From Anaerolineales bacterium (GTDB lineage Bacteria; Chloroflexota; Anaerolineae; Anaerolineales; Villigracilaceae): 20,618 bases of DNA. Shown here one piece after another: positions 7,198 to 17,379 of the stretch (the first letter of the stretch is position 1; every line of letters starts with the position of its first letter). The stretch covers positions 1-20,618 of the forward strand of contig JAFGKO010000370.1 in NCBI GenBank assembly GCA_016928525.1. Direction: 5' to 3'. Below the pieces are notes generated by a model, which was given only the letters and a program-made list of their open reading frames with translations, was not told the DNA's origin and did not search any database. Position numbers and translations under genes: made by a program.

Positions 7198-8422
7198 TTT
7201 TCTCCTGAATGGATTTCAAAATCAAATCACACAATTCCCGTACCGCGCCACGGCCACCCTGTCTAGACAAAACATAATCGGCTTCACGGATAACCACGGG
7301 CAACGCATCGGCTACTGCTACCGACCAACCGGCCACACGAAAACCGGGCAAATCGTTGATGTCATTGCCGACAAAAACAACATGCGCCGGATCGATACCC
7401 TTCTCCGCGAGATGTTTTTGCAAGACACTCTCTTTGTTGTCAATACCCTGTAAATACGGGACTTTCATCTTGTTACAGCGCGCCGCTACCACTGGGTTAG
7501 TTTCCTTCGAAATGACAAGCGACTCGATCCCAGCCTTACGCAACAGGCCCAGCCCGTAGCTGTCACTGCGGTTCGCGGCCACCGCTTCGACCCCATCCTG
7601 ATTCACCCAGACCCGGTTGTCGGTCAGCACACCGTCGAAATCCATCACGAGCAGCTTGACCGTCTCCGGCATCGGCCTATGCTGACGTCCCGGCGAGACG
7701 AATTCCAGCCCGCCCATCATCACCAGATGCTCATAGCGCACCCAATCGTACAAGTTGTCAATATCTACTGTATATCGCGAGTCAATCACGAGCGGATAGA
7801 TGACATCGCCTGTCAATGATTTCTTTTCGAGGATACTGCTGGTGCGGATGGCATCGATGTGACCCGTCTGCCAGTAGACCGGCGGCAGGCTCTGGCGCGG
7901 CGCATTGTACGGTTCGGGAATGCCTTCCACGTCCAGCAAGTTCTTCATCGGGCCGCTGGCGCCTTCCGGCAAACGCCACATCTTGTGCGGATTTTGTCCC
8001 GCCAGGACAACGCCGCGCACACAATCGGCGTCCGGGTGGTCGAGCAAAATACTGATGGCATCATCCACCAGTCCGCGCGGACGGATGGGTGAAGTCGGGC
8101 GCAGTTGCACGACGACGTCAGGCTGGTAGCCCTCGTTGTCCTTCAACCATTTCAGCGCCTGCTCGAAAACGGGCAAGTCGGTGGTGTCATCCTGCGCCAA
8201 CTCAGCGGGACGCAGGAAGGGCGTCTCCGCACCGAATTCACAGGATACTGCCGCAATTTCATCGTCATCTGTGCTGACAATGACGCGTGTGACCAGGTCA
8301 GACTGCAAGCCAGCCGCGATGCTCCAGGCAATCAGTGGATAGCCTGCAAAATTGCGGATATTCTTGCGCGGGATGCCTTTCGAGCCGCCGCGCGCGGGGA
8401 TGAGGGCCAGGGTTTCAGTCAT
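7184..8422 (-). CDS. neuA: CMP-nonulosonate cytidylyltransferase fused to KdsC-like HAD phosphatase
   Basis: Two enzymes in one 412-residue chain. Residues 1-240 are an acylneuraminate cytidylyltransferase: ALIPARGGSKGIPRKN (6-21) is the CTP-binding signature, RPTSP is at 108-112, and YTVDID (217-222) supplies metal-binding aspartates. It would attach CMP to a nonulosonic acid. Residues 255-412 are a HAD phosphatase of the KDO-8-P/KDN-9-P type: nucleophile motif DFDGVLTDN (261-269), SKE (305-307), VGNDINDLPG (351-360) and GGRGAVRELCD (389-399). The same fusion order occurs in vertebrate CMP-sialic acid synthetases and some bacteria. It suggests a pathway that passes through a 9-phosphate which the C-terminal domain removes. 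The gene overlaps the NeuB-like gene and follows the SDR gene, separated by a hairpin repeat. Exact substrate is unproven. Confidence 0.88.
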   Translation of the reverse strand: MTETLALIPARGGSKGIPRKNIRNFAGYPLIAWSIAAGLQSDLVTRVIVSTDDDEIAAVSCEFGAETPFLRPAELAQDDTTDLPVFEQALKWLKDNEGYQPDVVVQLRPTSPIRPRGLVDDAISILLDHPDADCVRGVVLAGQNPHKMWRLPEGASGPMKNLLDVEGIPEPYNAPRQSLPPVYWQTGHIDAIRTSSILEKKSLTGDVIYPLVIDSRYTVDIDNLYDWVRYEHLVMMGGLEFVSPGRQHRPMPETVKLLVMDFDGVLTDNRVWVNQDGVEAVAANRSDSYGLGLLRKAGIESLVISKETNPVVAARCNKMKVPYLQGIDNKESVLQKHLAEKGIDPAHVVFVGNDINDLPGFRVAGWSVAVADALPVVIREADYVLSRQGGRGAVRELCDLILKSIQEKNDGS

Positions 8423-8453
8423 CGTATAATCCTACCCCCACCCGCCTACGGCA

Positions 8454-8497
8454 CCCTCCCCCATTTTCCGCTGAAGTTCGCGGAAAATGGGGGAGGG
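8454..8497. repeat. Perfect 18-bp hairpin repeat between the SDR and cytidylyltransferase genes
   Basis: Arms ccctcccccattttccgc (8454-8471) and gcggaaaatgggggaggg (8480-8497) pair perfectly around an 8-base loop. It fills most of the 87-base gap. No T-run follows in the transcribed direction, so it is more likely a dispersed palindrome or mRNA-stabilising hairpin than a terminator. Confidence 0.8.
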
Positions 8498-8509
8498 CCG
8501 GGGAGGGGG

Positions 8510-9334
8510 TCACCATGCCGTCCAACCGCCATCCACGATCACGTTATTGCCGGTCATGTAGGACGAGGCATCCGAGGCCAGGTACAACAATGCGCCGTTC
8601 ATTTCGTCTTTCTTCGCCATGCGACCCATAATGGTCTTGGCGGAATAATTCTTGACGAAATATTCCTCATGATTGTTGTACACGCCCCCAGGGGTGAGCG
8701 CATTCACGCGGATTTCGGTCCCGGCATAGTAAGCCGCCAGGTACTTGGTGAAACCCATTACGCCCGCTTTGGTGGTGGTGTAATAGACAGGTTTGAAGGC
8801 CACGCGTTTGCCATCCTTGATATAGATGCGCTGGTCGGGGCCGTTCAAGCCATAGGTGGAGCAGATGTTGATAATACTACCCTTTTTGCCTTGCTCCAGC
8901 ATCGGCTGGACACAGGCCTGCGTGACCAGGAACATGCCGGTCAGGTTGACGTTGAGGGCCGCGTTCCACTGCTCGAGCGGGTAATCCTCGAACGATCCGG
9001 GGGTGATACCCCTGGCAGCCGCGTCGGGATCGAACTTGGGATCCAGGGCGGCGCTGTTGACGAGGACGTCGAGGCGGCCGAACTGTTTCAGGGTTTCGGC
9101 AACCAGTTCACGGGTCGATTCGATGCGCGTCACATCCAGGCCGAAGCTTGCTGACCGGTATCCGGAGTCGCGCAATGCCTGAGCTGTCTTCTCAGCTGCT
9201 TCCTGCGCCAGATCCGCCACGACGACCGCTGCTCCCGCTTCCGCCAGGGTACGGCAAAATTCAACGCCTAATTGTCCTGCCCCACCCGTGACAACTGCGA
9301 CCTGACCTTCGAGATTGAACTTATCTTGTATCAT
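8510..9334 (-). CDS. Short-chain dehydrogenase/reductase, PtmA-like
   Basis: A 274-residue classical SDR: NAD(P)-binding TGGAGQLG (16-23), NSAA (93-96), catalytic Ser159 in ICST, and the YTTTK pair Tyr185/Lys189. The C-terminal MGRMAKKDEM (236-245) and VDGGWTAW (267-274) closely resemble, from memory, the SDRs found beside legionaminic/pseudaminic acid genes (PtmA of Campylobacter flagellin glycosylation). That supports a role in making or modifying the nonulosonate sugar, though PtmA's own reaction is not well defined. The ATG (9332-9334) has a good taggag six bases upstream, and that sequence overlaps the stop of the preceding GT-C gene, so the two are likely translationally coupled. Confidence 0.85.
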   Translation of the reverse strand: MIQDKFNLEGQVAVVTGGAGQLGVEFCRTLAEAGAAVVVADLAQEAAEKTAQALRDSGYRSASFGLDVTRIESTRELVAETLKQFGRLDVLVNSAALDPKFDPDAAARGITPGSFEDYPLEQWNAALNVNLTGMFLVTQACVQPMLEQGKKGSIINICSTYGLNGPDQRIYIKDGKRVAFKPVYYTTTKAGVMGFTKYLAAYYAGTEIRVNALTPGGVYNNHEEYFVKNYSAKTIMGRMAKKDEMNGALLYLASDASSYMTGNNVIVDGGWTAW

Positions 9335-9343
9335 AAGAAACTC

Positions 9344-10894
9344 CTACTTTGGAAATGCGGTAAATAACCAGGTGTCGCTAAAATCGGTTAGATAAAGCCC
9401 GCGCCCCAACTCATAATAATAACGCAATGTTTCCTTATCTACTTTATTCACCCGAAACAATATGATCGCGAGCTTTCCATCCAGAATAGCCTGTTTGATT
9501 TCAGATAACCCAGGGCCCACATCTGGCAAAATGCCGCTCGGACGTCCGGCATATAAATACACCACACCCGGCTCATTGGAAAGGATAAGCACGTCAGATG
9601 GAATCTGATCGAGAGCAGCAATCGCTTCAGAAGTAATCCATTTTTCCCCTGCGAATGCATCGCCGCCCTTACGAAAATCCTGCACGGCCATAGCCTGACT
9701 ATTGGCAAACATACTCAATAATCCCACCATACACAAAGAAATGATGGGCTTCCAGATAACATGTTTTTTCCGCCAAAGCCAGGTTCCCAGGGCCATCAGC
9801 AGGAGCAGGAGCGACACATAAGTCGGCGAAAGAATGCGCACCTGGAACTTGGTAGCCGGGTCGAACAAGGTCATGGTCAGTACCAGCGCGGACATATATG
9901 CAAACACATACAGAGCACTCGTGAATGACAAAACATCAGGTCTGACAGCTTGAGCAGGCTTGAAAAAATAAGGCAAGCCCGTGTACAGCACCCAGGCAAG
10001 TAAAACCAATCCGATCGAGATTAAGACAATTTCAAAGAATGCAGGGGCCTGGCCGAGCACTGTTCGCACGGAGCGTAACGGTGCAAGAAATTCAGCAAAT
10101 GTCTTGACGCCCAGCTCCCAATTATCGAACGTGATGGGATGCCAACCAAGTGTCCGGTTGGTAAGGCTGTCTCCTACAATGCTACTTCGAACGGACCAGC
10201 CCAATATCCATGGCAAGGCGCTCAATGACAGAATCACTACACTTTTAAACCGATCCCGCCAATTCTCGTGCAAGATAAGCAAGGCCGCTATCATTGTCGC
10301 CAACAATGACAAGCCTGCATAGCGCGCAAGATATGCCCAGCCAAGCGCAAAACCGAGAGCTACCAGGAAATAATTTTTAGAACGTGCAAAATGATAATCC
10401 AGCAGCAAGAACGAAAGCAACATCAGGAAAATGTATAATGGCTCGCTCATCGCCCTGGTATGAATATACAAAAACGAGCTGTTCAATAAGGTCAGTGCAG
10501 CCGCAAGGATTCCCACGATGCGCGATCTGGCTAAACGCCAGCCGACCCAGCCTGTCAGCAGGATGTTCAACCCGAACAGCAAACCATTGAGCGCACGCGC
10601 GCCTCGCAGAGGATCAAGTCCGGTGATGAGGCCGATCAACGCCAAGACCCCCGGAAATCCCGGCGGGAAATGCGTAACCGGCCCATTGGAGGCTAACCAG
10701 GCCTCACGATAGCCATTCCCATTCATAATGCTACGCGCACCGGCAATATAAGCAATCGCATCATCGTTGAGGCCCAGGCCTTTAGGCGTACTGTAAAGCA
10801 GCAACCAAATGCCGCCAACAGCAAGCAGACCTATGGCCAGGAAAAAGGCCACGGTCTGCTTGTCCAGATGGATCTTGCGAAAAGAAGCGAACAT
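9344..10894 (-). CDS. GT-C-fold membrane glycosyltransferase (GT39/ArnT-like)
   Basis: A 516-residue polytopic membrane protein with roughly ten or more hydrophobic segments. After the first segment comes LNDDAIAYIAGARSI (42-56); an acidic pair in the first external loop is the hallmark of GT-C enzymes that use polyprenyl-phosphate sugars. FPPGFPG (76-82) and RAMSEPLY (147-154) are also typical of the PMT_2/GT39-like group. A soluble tail of about 110 residues follows the last membrane segment. It would transfer a sugar from a lipid carrier to a glycan or protein on the outer face of the membrane. It begins 7 bases after the stop of the PAPS synthetase gene, so the two are probably co-transcribed. 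Donor and acceptor cannot be read from sequence. Confidence 0.78.
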   Translation of the reverse strand: MFASFRKIHLDKQTVAFFLAIGLLAVGGIWLLLYSTPKGLGLNDDAIAYIAGARSIMNGNGYREAWLASNGPVTHFPPGFPGVLALIGLITGLDPLRGARALNGLLFGLNILLTGWVGWRLARSRIVGILAAALTLLNSSFLYIHTRAMSEPLYIFLMLLSFLLLDYHFARSKNYFLVALGFALGWAYLARYAGLSLLATMIAALLILHENWRDRFKSVVILSLSALPWILGWSVRSSIVGDSLTNRTLGWHPITFDNWELGVKTFAEFLAPLRSVRTVLGQAPAFFEIVLISIGLVLLAWVLYTGLPYFFKPAQAVRPDVLSFTSALYVFAYMSALVLTMTLFDPATKFQVRILSPTYVSLLLLLMALGTWLWRKKHVIWKPIISLCMVGLLSMFANSQAMAVQDFRKGGDAFAGEKWITSEAIAALDQIPSDVLILSNEPGVVYLYAGRPSGILPDVGPGLSEIKQAILDGKLAIILFRVNKVDKETLRYYYELGRGLYLTDFSDTWLFTAFPK

Positions 10895-10901
10895 TTTCCA
10901 G

Positions 10902-12632
<1,731 letters not shown>

Positions 12633-12699
12633 TCAATTCTCCTTATGACAGACACAGCGGTCCGTGAAATTTCGTCTGTGGCATAACGCACAAGCCGCT

Positions 12700-12727
12700 A
12701 TTATAGCGCACTTTGTCTAAAATTCAA
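12700..12727 (-). promoter_or_regulatory. Candidate sigma-70-type promoter for the PAPS synthetase gene
   Basis: Read on the minus strand, TTGAAT (12722-12727) and a perfect TATAAT (12700-12705) are separated by 16 bases. Transcription would start near 12692, giving a leader of about 60 bases before the ATG at 12632. The position in a 125-base gap ahead of the operon-like run 12632 to 5401 supports it. Confidence 0.55.
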
Positions 12728-12739
12728 CCACTGAATTTT
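12719..12739 (-). terminator. Weak hairpin that may terminate the gene at 12758
   Basis: Arms aaaattca (12719-12726) and tgaatttt (12732-12739) form an 8-bp stem with a 5-base loop, ending in T residues on the transcribed strand. The stem is AT-rich and overlaps the proposed -35 box, so the call is tentative. Confidence 0.3.
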
Positions 12740-12757
12740 GGAAAACAGGCTCACCAA

Positions 12758-14800
12758 TTACTCGTTACAATATTGCGAGTCAATCACATCAAAAACCGGC
12801 TCTGCCAGGTCCGGTACTTGACCTAGATACTTGCAGGCCTGCTGCGCTATGTATGGATCAGAGGAAACAACGGGAGCTAATTCAACCAAACGATCGATGT
12901 CGCCTACCCGAGCATAAGCCTGCAAGAAAGGCATCCACTCTATCAGGTCTACCGGAGCAAGGCCTTTGCTTGATGCGTCTTCGCCGAGGGTTAGAATTTC
13001 ATCCCAATCACCGCGCTGCCGCGCCAGAGTCGCCTTTTGGTAGTAATAACACCAGTCATGCTCAGGTTCTGGCCCAAACACAATCGCCGGGGGGGTGGGA
13101 ACGGGAGCAGGCATATCAGTGAGAATATAGTCAAGGTTGGAATACGGCCCAATGATCTGAATCGACGCCTGCTCATGGCTTGAATATTCCGGTTGCGTCC
13201 CATCAATGACATGAACACATGATTTCGCAGTTGGCCTTGTCAACACCAGCAAGCGCCGATAATTCTTATAAGTTCGGATTGTCCTGCGATTATCGAATTC
13301 TTGACCTTTATTGCGCAGGGTTTTATCTATAGTATCCTCGTTCAACAAAGCCGCATAGATACCGGGCTGAACATACTCATCTCTTTCGCTCTCAGGATGG
13401 TATATTAAATTTGCGGGTCCCCAGACAAAATAATCTTCCTCCGTCACACCAAATCCATAGTTGGCAACCAAAGTCGTATGTCTTTCCAATTGCGGAATCC
13501 GCCAACTTACCTGCCACCAGAAATCATGCATGGCCTGCGTAACTTGAACCGCTCGTTGTGAATTTGCAAAGTGCGTTAGAGAGGCAACGAAAATGAGCAT
13601 GGCGATGACTGCTTTTTGAAGGATAGCATGCTTCAACAAAAAGATAAGGCCAACCAATAGCATGGCTACACCCAACGAACTGGTCAATGCATAACGGGAA
13701 TAGAAAGTGAAGTCTACGTAACGATTAACCAAAATGATTGGTATCAATCCGGCAATTACACTGAACGCGCCAAACCAGATTGCCTCGTATCTCCAATCCG
13801 TTCCGGTATTTTCTTCAAAGGTCCCATCCTGCTTGAACACAGAGAGCGGTACAGCAACAGAAATGATTCCCAACCCTACACCTAGTGGGAGCAATCTAAG
13901 AGACCAAATCCATGATCGCAAAGAAACCAAAGGCTGCGCCCAGGCCAGGACAATAACATCCAAAGTATCGTCAAGCAATGTCGAGAGCCAGTGAAAGCTT
14001 GTTGCGAGAGGGGATTGAACCAACTGACTTAGTTGGTAGCCTACATCCGTTGCATTACGCTCGCTCTCGAAGAAGAACAATCTCCAAACCAAAATAGGGA
14101 TAAGCATTACAAGCGCAGGGAACCAAAGACGCAGGGTATGATACACGTGACCCAATGACGGCTTCTTTTCTCGCCCAACAAGTAAAAAAATGTAGCCCAG
14201 GCGGACAAGCTCAAATCCGATAAAGTATTCAACCAGACCAATATATAACCAGGCCAATAAGCCAGAGAAGACATATAGCGCCAATTTTGAGAGCCTGTTT
14301 TTACTTCGGATTGCTTCTAGAGTGAGAACAATGGAAAAAACAGCGGCAGCTAGACCGATCATCTGCGATTGATAATCGATCCCGTTGAACTGAGAGAGAA
14401 ACCCTGGATAAATTAGAAACAATATCCCCATAAACATGCCCGCAACACGTTGGCGAGGCCACACAATTGCGGACAACCGCACAAAACCGAAAGCACTCAA
14501 GAGTCTAAAGAAAAAAGCGCTTAAGTTGTACCAAAGCGGGTTAGCCCCAAACAAAACATAGGCAGGAATCATCACAAATGCCCGTAAGGGGCGATCTATA
14601 CTGAAAATATCAAAAAATACCGTTGGCCCTTTTGCTCCCGCCGAATACATCAAATACCAATCATCATTAAAATAACCAAACTGCCCCACAAAGGGCAAAT
14701 AGGCTAGAATTCCAACAACGGTCAACGTTACCAGGACAGAAATATTTATACTACGAAAGAATGACCGAATAAAATTCAAGGCTACAACTCGCTTATGCAA
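12758..14800 (-). CDS. Large GT-C-like membrane protein with soluble C-terminal domain
   Basis: A 680-residue protein with about ten hydrophobic segments up to residue about 410 and a soluble region of about 265 residues after it. Right after the first segment is FGYFNDDWYLMYSA (41-54): the Asp-Asp pair at 46-47 sits where GT-C glycosyltransferases carry their catalytic acidic residues. The soluble tail has a Pro-rich stretch (about 565-580) encoded by a G7 tract at 13089-13095, then an alpha-helical, TPR-like end with several cysteines. A membrane glycosyltransferase or glycan-assembly protein is likely. The start is uncertain: the frame opens at TTG 14798-14800, but the gaggag there touches the codon with no spacing, and TTG 14777-14779 is an alternative. 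It overlaps the oxidoreductase gene by 19 bases, so it is co-transcribed with it. Confidence 0.65.
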   Translation of the reverse strand: MHKRVVALNFIRSFFRSINISVLVTLTVVGILAYLPFVGQFGYFNDDWYLMYSAGAKGPTVFFDIFSIDRPLRAFVMIPAYVLFGANPLWYNLSAFFFRLLSAFGFVRLSAIVWPRQRVAGMFMGILFLIYPGFLSQFNGIDYQSQMIGLAAAVFSIVLTLEAIRSKNRLSKLALYVFSGLLAWLYIGLVEYFIGFELVRLGYIFLLVGREKKPSLGHVYHTLRLWFPALVMLIPILVWRLFFFESERNATDVGYQLSQLVQSPLATSFHWLSTLLDDTLDVIVLAWAQPLVSLRSWIWSLRLLPLGVGLGIISVAVPLSVFKQDGTFEENTGTDWRYEAIWFGAFSVIAGLIPIILVNRYVDFTFYSRYALTSSLGVAMLLVGLIFLLKHAILQKAVIAMLIFVASLTHFANSQRAVQVTQAMHDFWWQVSWRIPQLERHTTLVANYGFGVTEEDYFVWGPANLIYHPESERDEYVQPGIYAALLNEDTIDKTLRNKGQEFDNRRTIRTYKNYRRLLVLTRPTAKSCVHVIDGTQPEYSSHEQASIQIIGPYSNLDYILTDMPAPVPTPPAIVFGPEPEHDWCYYYQKATLARQRGDWDEILTLGEDASSKGLAPVDLIEWMPFLQAYARVGDIDRLVELAPVVSSDPYIAQQACKYLGQVPDLAEPVFDVIDSQYCNE

Positions 14801-15828
14801 CTCCTCGCTTCGGACTCATGAATGGCCTGCACCAGTTTCTGCACGCGGATCCCATCTTCGAGCGGACAGGAGGGTTCCGCCTCACCGCGCATGACCGAGA
14901 CAAAGTGTTTCATCTGATCCATGAACATGACATTGCGCTCCCAATTTTCTGGCATGGGATAATCTTGCCACTTCCCCTCACCCCCCCCTTTTTTGCGAAG
15001 CACCCCCGCGGGGCTCCCACCAGGAGAGGGGAGAACAGCACGATAGATATGCGTGACACCATCGACCAGGTCCCATTTGATCGAACCTTTCGTCCCGACA
15101 ATATCAAAGGTGTGTACAGGCGGCTGGCGGTTGTAATCAAGGTGCAGGCTACCGAGCGCGCCACCCTCGAAACGCAGGCCGATCTTGGCCGTATCTTCCA
15201 CGTCTACTTCCAGGTCGCTGACCTTGCCGGTAAATCCCCAGGCAGCTTCTACTTTTTTGCCGACCAGCCAGGGCAGGTAATCCAGTGAGTGACATTGCGT
15301 CAGCACCACGCCGCCGCCCAGGTCGGCACGGGCTGCATATCCCTGGCGGTAATCTTCCCAGGGATGCCAGGCGGGCAAATATTCACCAAAATGGACGTGC
15401 GCCGAGACGATGCGTCCGATTTCGCCAGCGGTGATCAACCGCTTGGCGTGCGCCAACCCTGGATGATAACGGAACTGGAAGGCCACCAATACCTTCGCGC
15501 CGCTTTTCTGCACGGCGGCTTGGAGTTTATCAACGCCTTCCATAGAGTTTGAAATCGGTTTTTCGAGCAGGATCGTACAACTCGCTTCTGCAGCAGGGAT
15601 AGCCACATCCAGGTGCAAGGAAGTGGGGTTTGCCACGATAACCGCGTCCGGTTTATGTTTTTTCAGCGCTTCCTGCAAATCGGTCTCCTGTGGGAAAGGA
15701 TCCAATTCATCTTCTGGTAAGGTTGTCTTACGCGTGCGCAGCAGGACAAGGTCCTTTTCGCCGAGGGCGATCAGGTTGCGCATGTGACGACGACCAATGG
15801 AGCCAAGGCCAGCAATGAGGATTTTCAT
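14782..15828 (-). CDS. Gfo/Idh/MocA-family sugar oxidoreductase
   Basis: A 348-residue NAD(P)-dependent dehydrogenase. The N-terminal Rossmann fold shows AGLGSIGRRH (6-15), and the family's EKP motif is at 89-91 in LLEKPIS. Residues 120-340 form the C-terminal domain of the family. Members of this group are often found in nonulosonate and other amino-sugar clusters, where they oxidise a sugar hydroxyl; the substrate here is not known. Residues about 266-286 (PSPGGSPAGVLRKKGGGEG) are encoded by an inserted repeat containing a C8T6 tract. ATG 15826-15828 follows aggat with six bases between, three bases after the stop of the alkaline-phosphatase-superfamily gene. Confidence 0.85.
   Translation of the reverse strand: MKILIAGLGSIGRRHMRNLIALGEKDLVLLRTRKTTLPEDELDPFPQETDLQEALKKHKPDAVIVANPTSLHLDVAIPAAEASCTILLEKPISNSMEGVDKLQAAVQKSGAKVLVAFQFRYHPGLAHAKRLITAGEIGRIVSAHVHFGEYLPAWHPWEDYRQGYAARADLGGGVVLTQCHSLDYLPWLVGKKVEAAWGFTGKVSDLEVDVEDTAKIGLRFEGGALGSLHLDYNRQPPVHTFDIVGTKGSIKWDLVDGVTHIYRAVLPSPGGSPAGVLRKKGGGEGKWQDYPMPENWERNVMFMDQMKHFVSVMRGEAEPSCPLEDGIRVQKLVQAIHESEARSCISEL
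14972..15033. repeat. Repeat insertion inside the Gfo/Idh/MocA gene
   Basis: About 60 bases bounded by ttcccctc (14972-14979) and the inverse gaggggag (15026-15033), with one mismatch, and holding a C8 run (14981-14988) followed by T6. The composition is unlike the flanking codons and resembles short intergenic palindromes such as the one at 8454-8497. It is in frame. Confidence 0.6.
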
Positions 15829-15831
15829 GTT

Positions 15832-17349
15832 TTATCCTGTATAAGGTTTGTTTACTTCAAAAAGTGTTTCAAGCAGTTCTTCTTTCATCTGCCTTGTAAC
15901 TGCAAGCTGCTCTGGATATAAATCCTTGATTTCTTCAATATCTTCGCTTAGATCATAGAACTCAAAAGTATCCTCCGGTTCATAGCCTGTATAGTAAATA
16001 AGTTTGTAATTACCTTTTCTTAACACAACCGTAGCTCTATGTAGCGGGACAAATGCGGGATTGTTTTTGGCCTCTATAACATATGTGCTTCTTGTTGGGT
16101 CATCCACACCTCCCAAACCGGGAAGCAGCTTCCCTTCACACCAAGATGGGATTGGTTTCCCCCCTAATTGAGCAAGGGTGGGAAGGACATCCACTGCATT
16201 CGTGGGAGTATATACATCCTTACGAACCCTCTGCCCGGGAGCAGAAATTAACAGGGGAACCTGGATAACTGGATCGTACAGCAATACTGTAGAGTGTGCT
16301 TTTTCGCCACGTTCGAACATTTCTCCATGGTCCGAAGTAATCACAACATAACTACTTTCAAAGATCCCGGCTTCTTCCAAGGCATCCATTAATTTGCCGA
16401 ATTCCCAATCCACAGTTGCAACATATTCATCATATTTTCGACGTGCTGAGTTGATTTTTGACGATGAATCTTTCTTTGAAAATCTGTGAACCGGTTTCTT
16501 ATTTGGGAACCATCCGTCTATAAATTGACTGTCAAATCTATCACTGGCATGATAAGGAGTGTGTGGTGGAAAAAGATGGAAATAAGTAAAAAACGGTGAT
16601 GGCAAATCTTGTAACAAAGACGCCAAGCCTTTAAATACGCTTTCTAGTCGAAAATAAAGGGGATAGTCCACACTATGGGGAAGACCTTCAGGATAACCTT
16701 TTTGATCCAGTCGAGCGCTATCACGAAAAAAAAGAGCCTGTTGAATTGGGCCAAAAACCATAGAGGTGGGCCTATCGGTCATTTTGAATACAAAATCATC
16801 TAGTGCTCGCACAGCCATATTTTCATCATTTGGAAAATAGCGGCTCCATAGATAGTCCAATTCTCCGAAAGTTCCTGGGGGTAATATCACGTCAAGGTCA
16901 GATTTGAATTGGGTTAGTATCATCTGAGCCCAAATATTTTGAGCAAAGCCTATGCGATAATAATCTTTTCCTAAGGCAGTAAAAATACTCTTGTTTGCCA
17001 TTTCTCGCCTAGCTTGCCCGCCATAATTGAGTGCTCTATGTGTCCACGGATAAGCACCTGTAAGTAATGAAGCTGTACCCGGAATAGTGTAATTTCCACT
17101 AGCATAGTGCGAATGATAGACTGTCGCTCTGTTTGCAAAACGTTCGAAATTGGATGAAGTGGGACGTGGATACCCATAAAGCGCCAGGTTCTTAGCAGTC
17201 ATCGCATCAAATAAAAGTATGACAATATTTGGTAGTTCATCGTTCTGCTTTTGGCTTACGTCGAGCCAGGAAGCTACTCTAGGTAATAGAACGGCCGGAG
17301 TAGTTGCAGCGGTTAATTTAAGAAAATCTCTTCGAGTTATTTGGGACAT
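15832..17349 (-). CDS. Tat-exported alkaline-phosphatase-superfamily enzyme, sulfatase-like fold with Thr nucleophile
   Basis: A 505-residue protein beginning TRRDFLKLTAAT (5-16), a twin-arginine signal, so it is exported folded. The fold is that of the sulfatase/phosphotransferase superfamily: first metal Asp48 in ILLFDAM, PPHTPYH (261-267), SDHGEMF (339-345) and His352 in EKAHS. At the place where sulfatases have C/S-x-P-x-R, the sequence reads T88-I-P-G-T-A-S-L-L-T-G. Cys/Ser is replaced by Thr and the following Arg by Thr. Sulfatases need the Cys/Ser for formylglycine, while phosphoethanolamine and phosphoglycerol transferases use Thr. A phosphotransferase or phosphatase acting on a surface glycan is therefore likelier than a sulfatase. 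Its DNA is more AT-rich than the neighbouring sugar genes. The Shine-Dalgarno (agg) is weak. Confidence 0.8.
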   Translation of the reverse strand: MSQITRRDFLKLTAATTPAVLLPRVASWLDVSQKQNDELPNIVILLFDAMTAKNLALYGYPRPTSSNFERFANRATVYHSHYASGNYTIPGTASLLTGAYPWTHRALNYGGQARREMANKSIFTALGKDYYRIGFAQNIWAQMILTQFKSDLDVILPPGTFGELDYLWSRYFPNDENMAVRALDDFVFKMTDRPTSMVFGPIQQALFFRDSARLDQKGYPEGLPHSVDYPLYFRLESVFKGLASLLQDLPSPFFTYFHLFPPHTPYHASDRFDSQFIDGWFPNKKPVHRFSKKDSSSKINSARRKYDEYVATVDWEFGKLMDALEEAGIFESSYVVITSDHGEMFERGEKAHSTVLLYDPVIQVPLLISAPGQRVRKDVYTPTNAVDVLPTLAQLGGKPIPSWCEGKLLPGLGGVDDPTRSTYVIEAKNNPAFVPLHRATVVLRKGNYKLIYYTGYEPEDTFEFYDLSEDIEEIKDLYPEQLAVTRQMKEELLETLFEVNKPYTG

Positions 17350-17379
17350 ATCGACCTAGTCACGAAAAACTTACAACCA

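Noticed and set aside
15832..17349. Classical sulfatase annotation
   Set aside because: The C/S-x-P-x-R formylglycine motif is absent; Thr occupies the nucleophile position.
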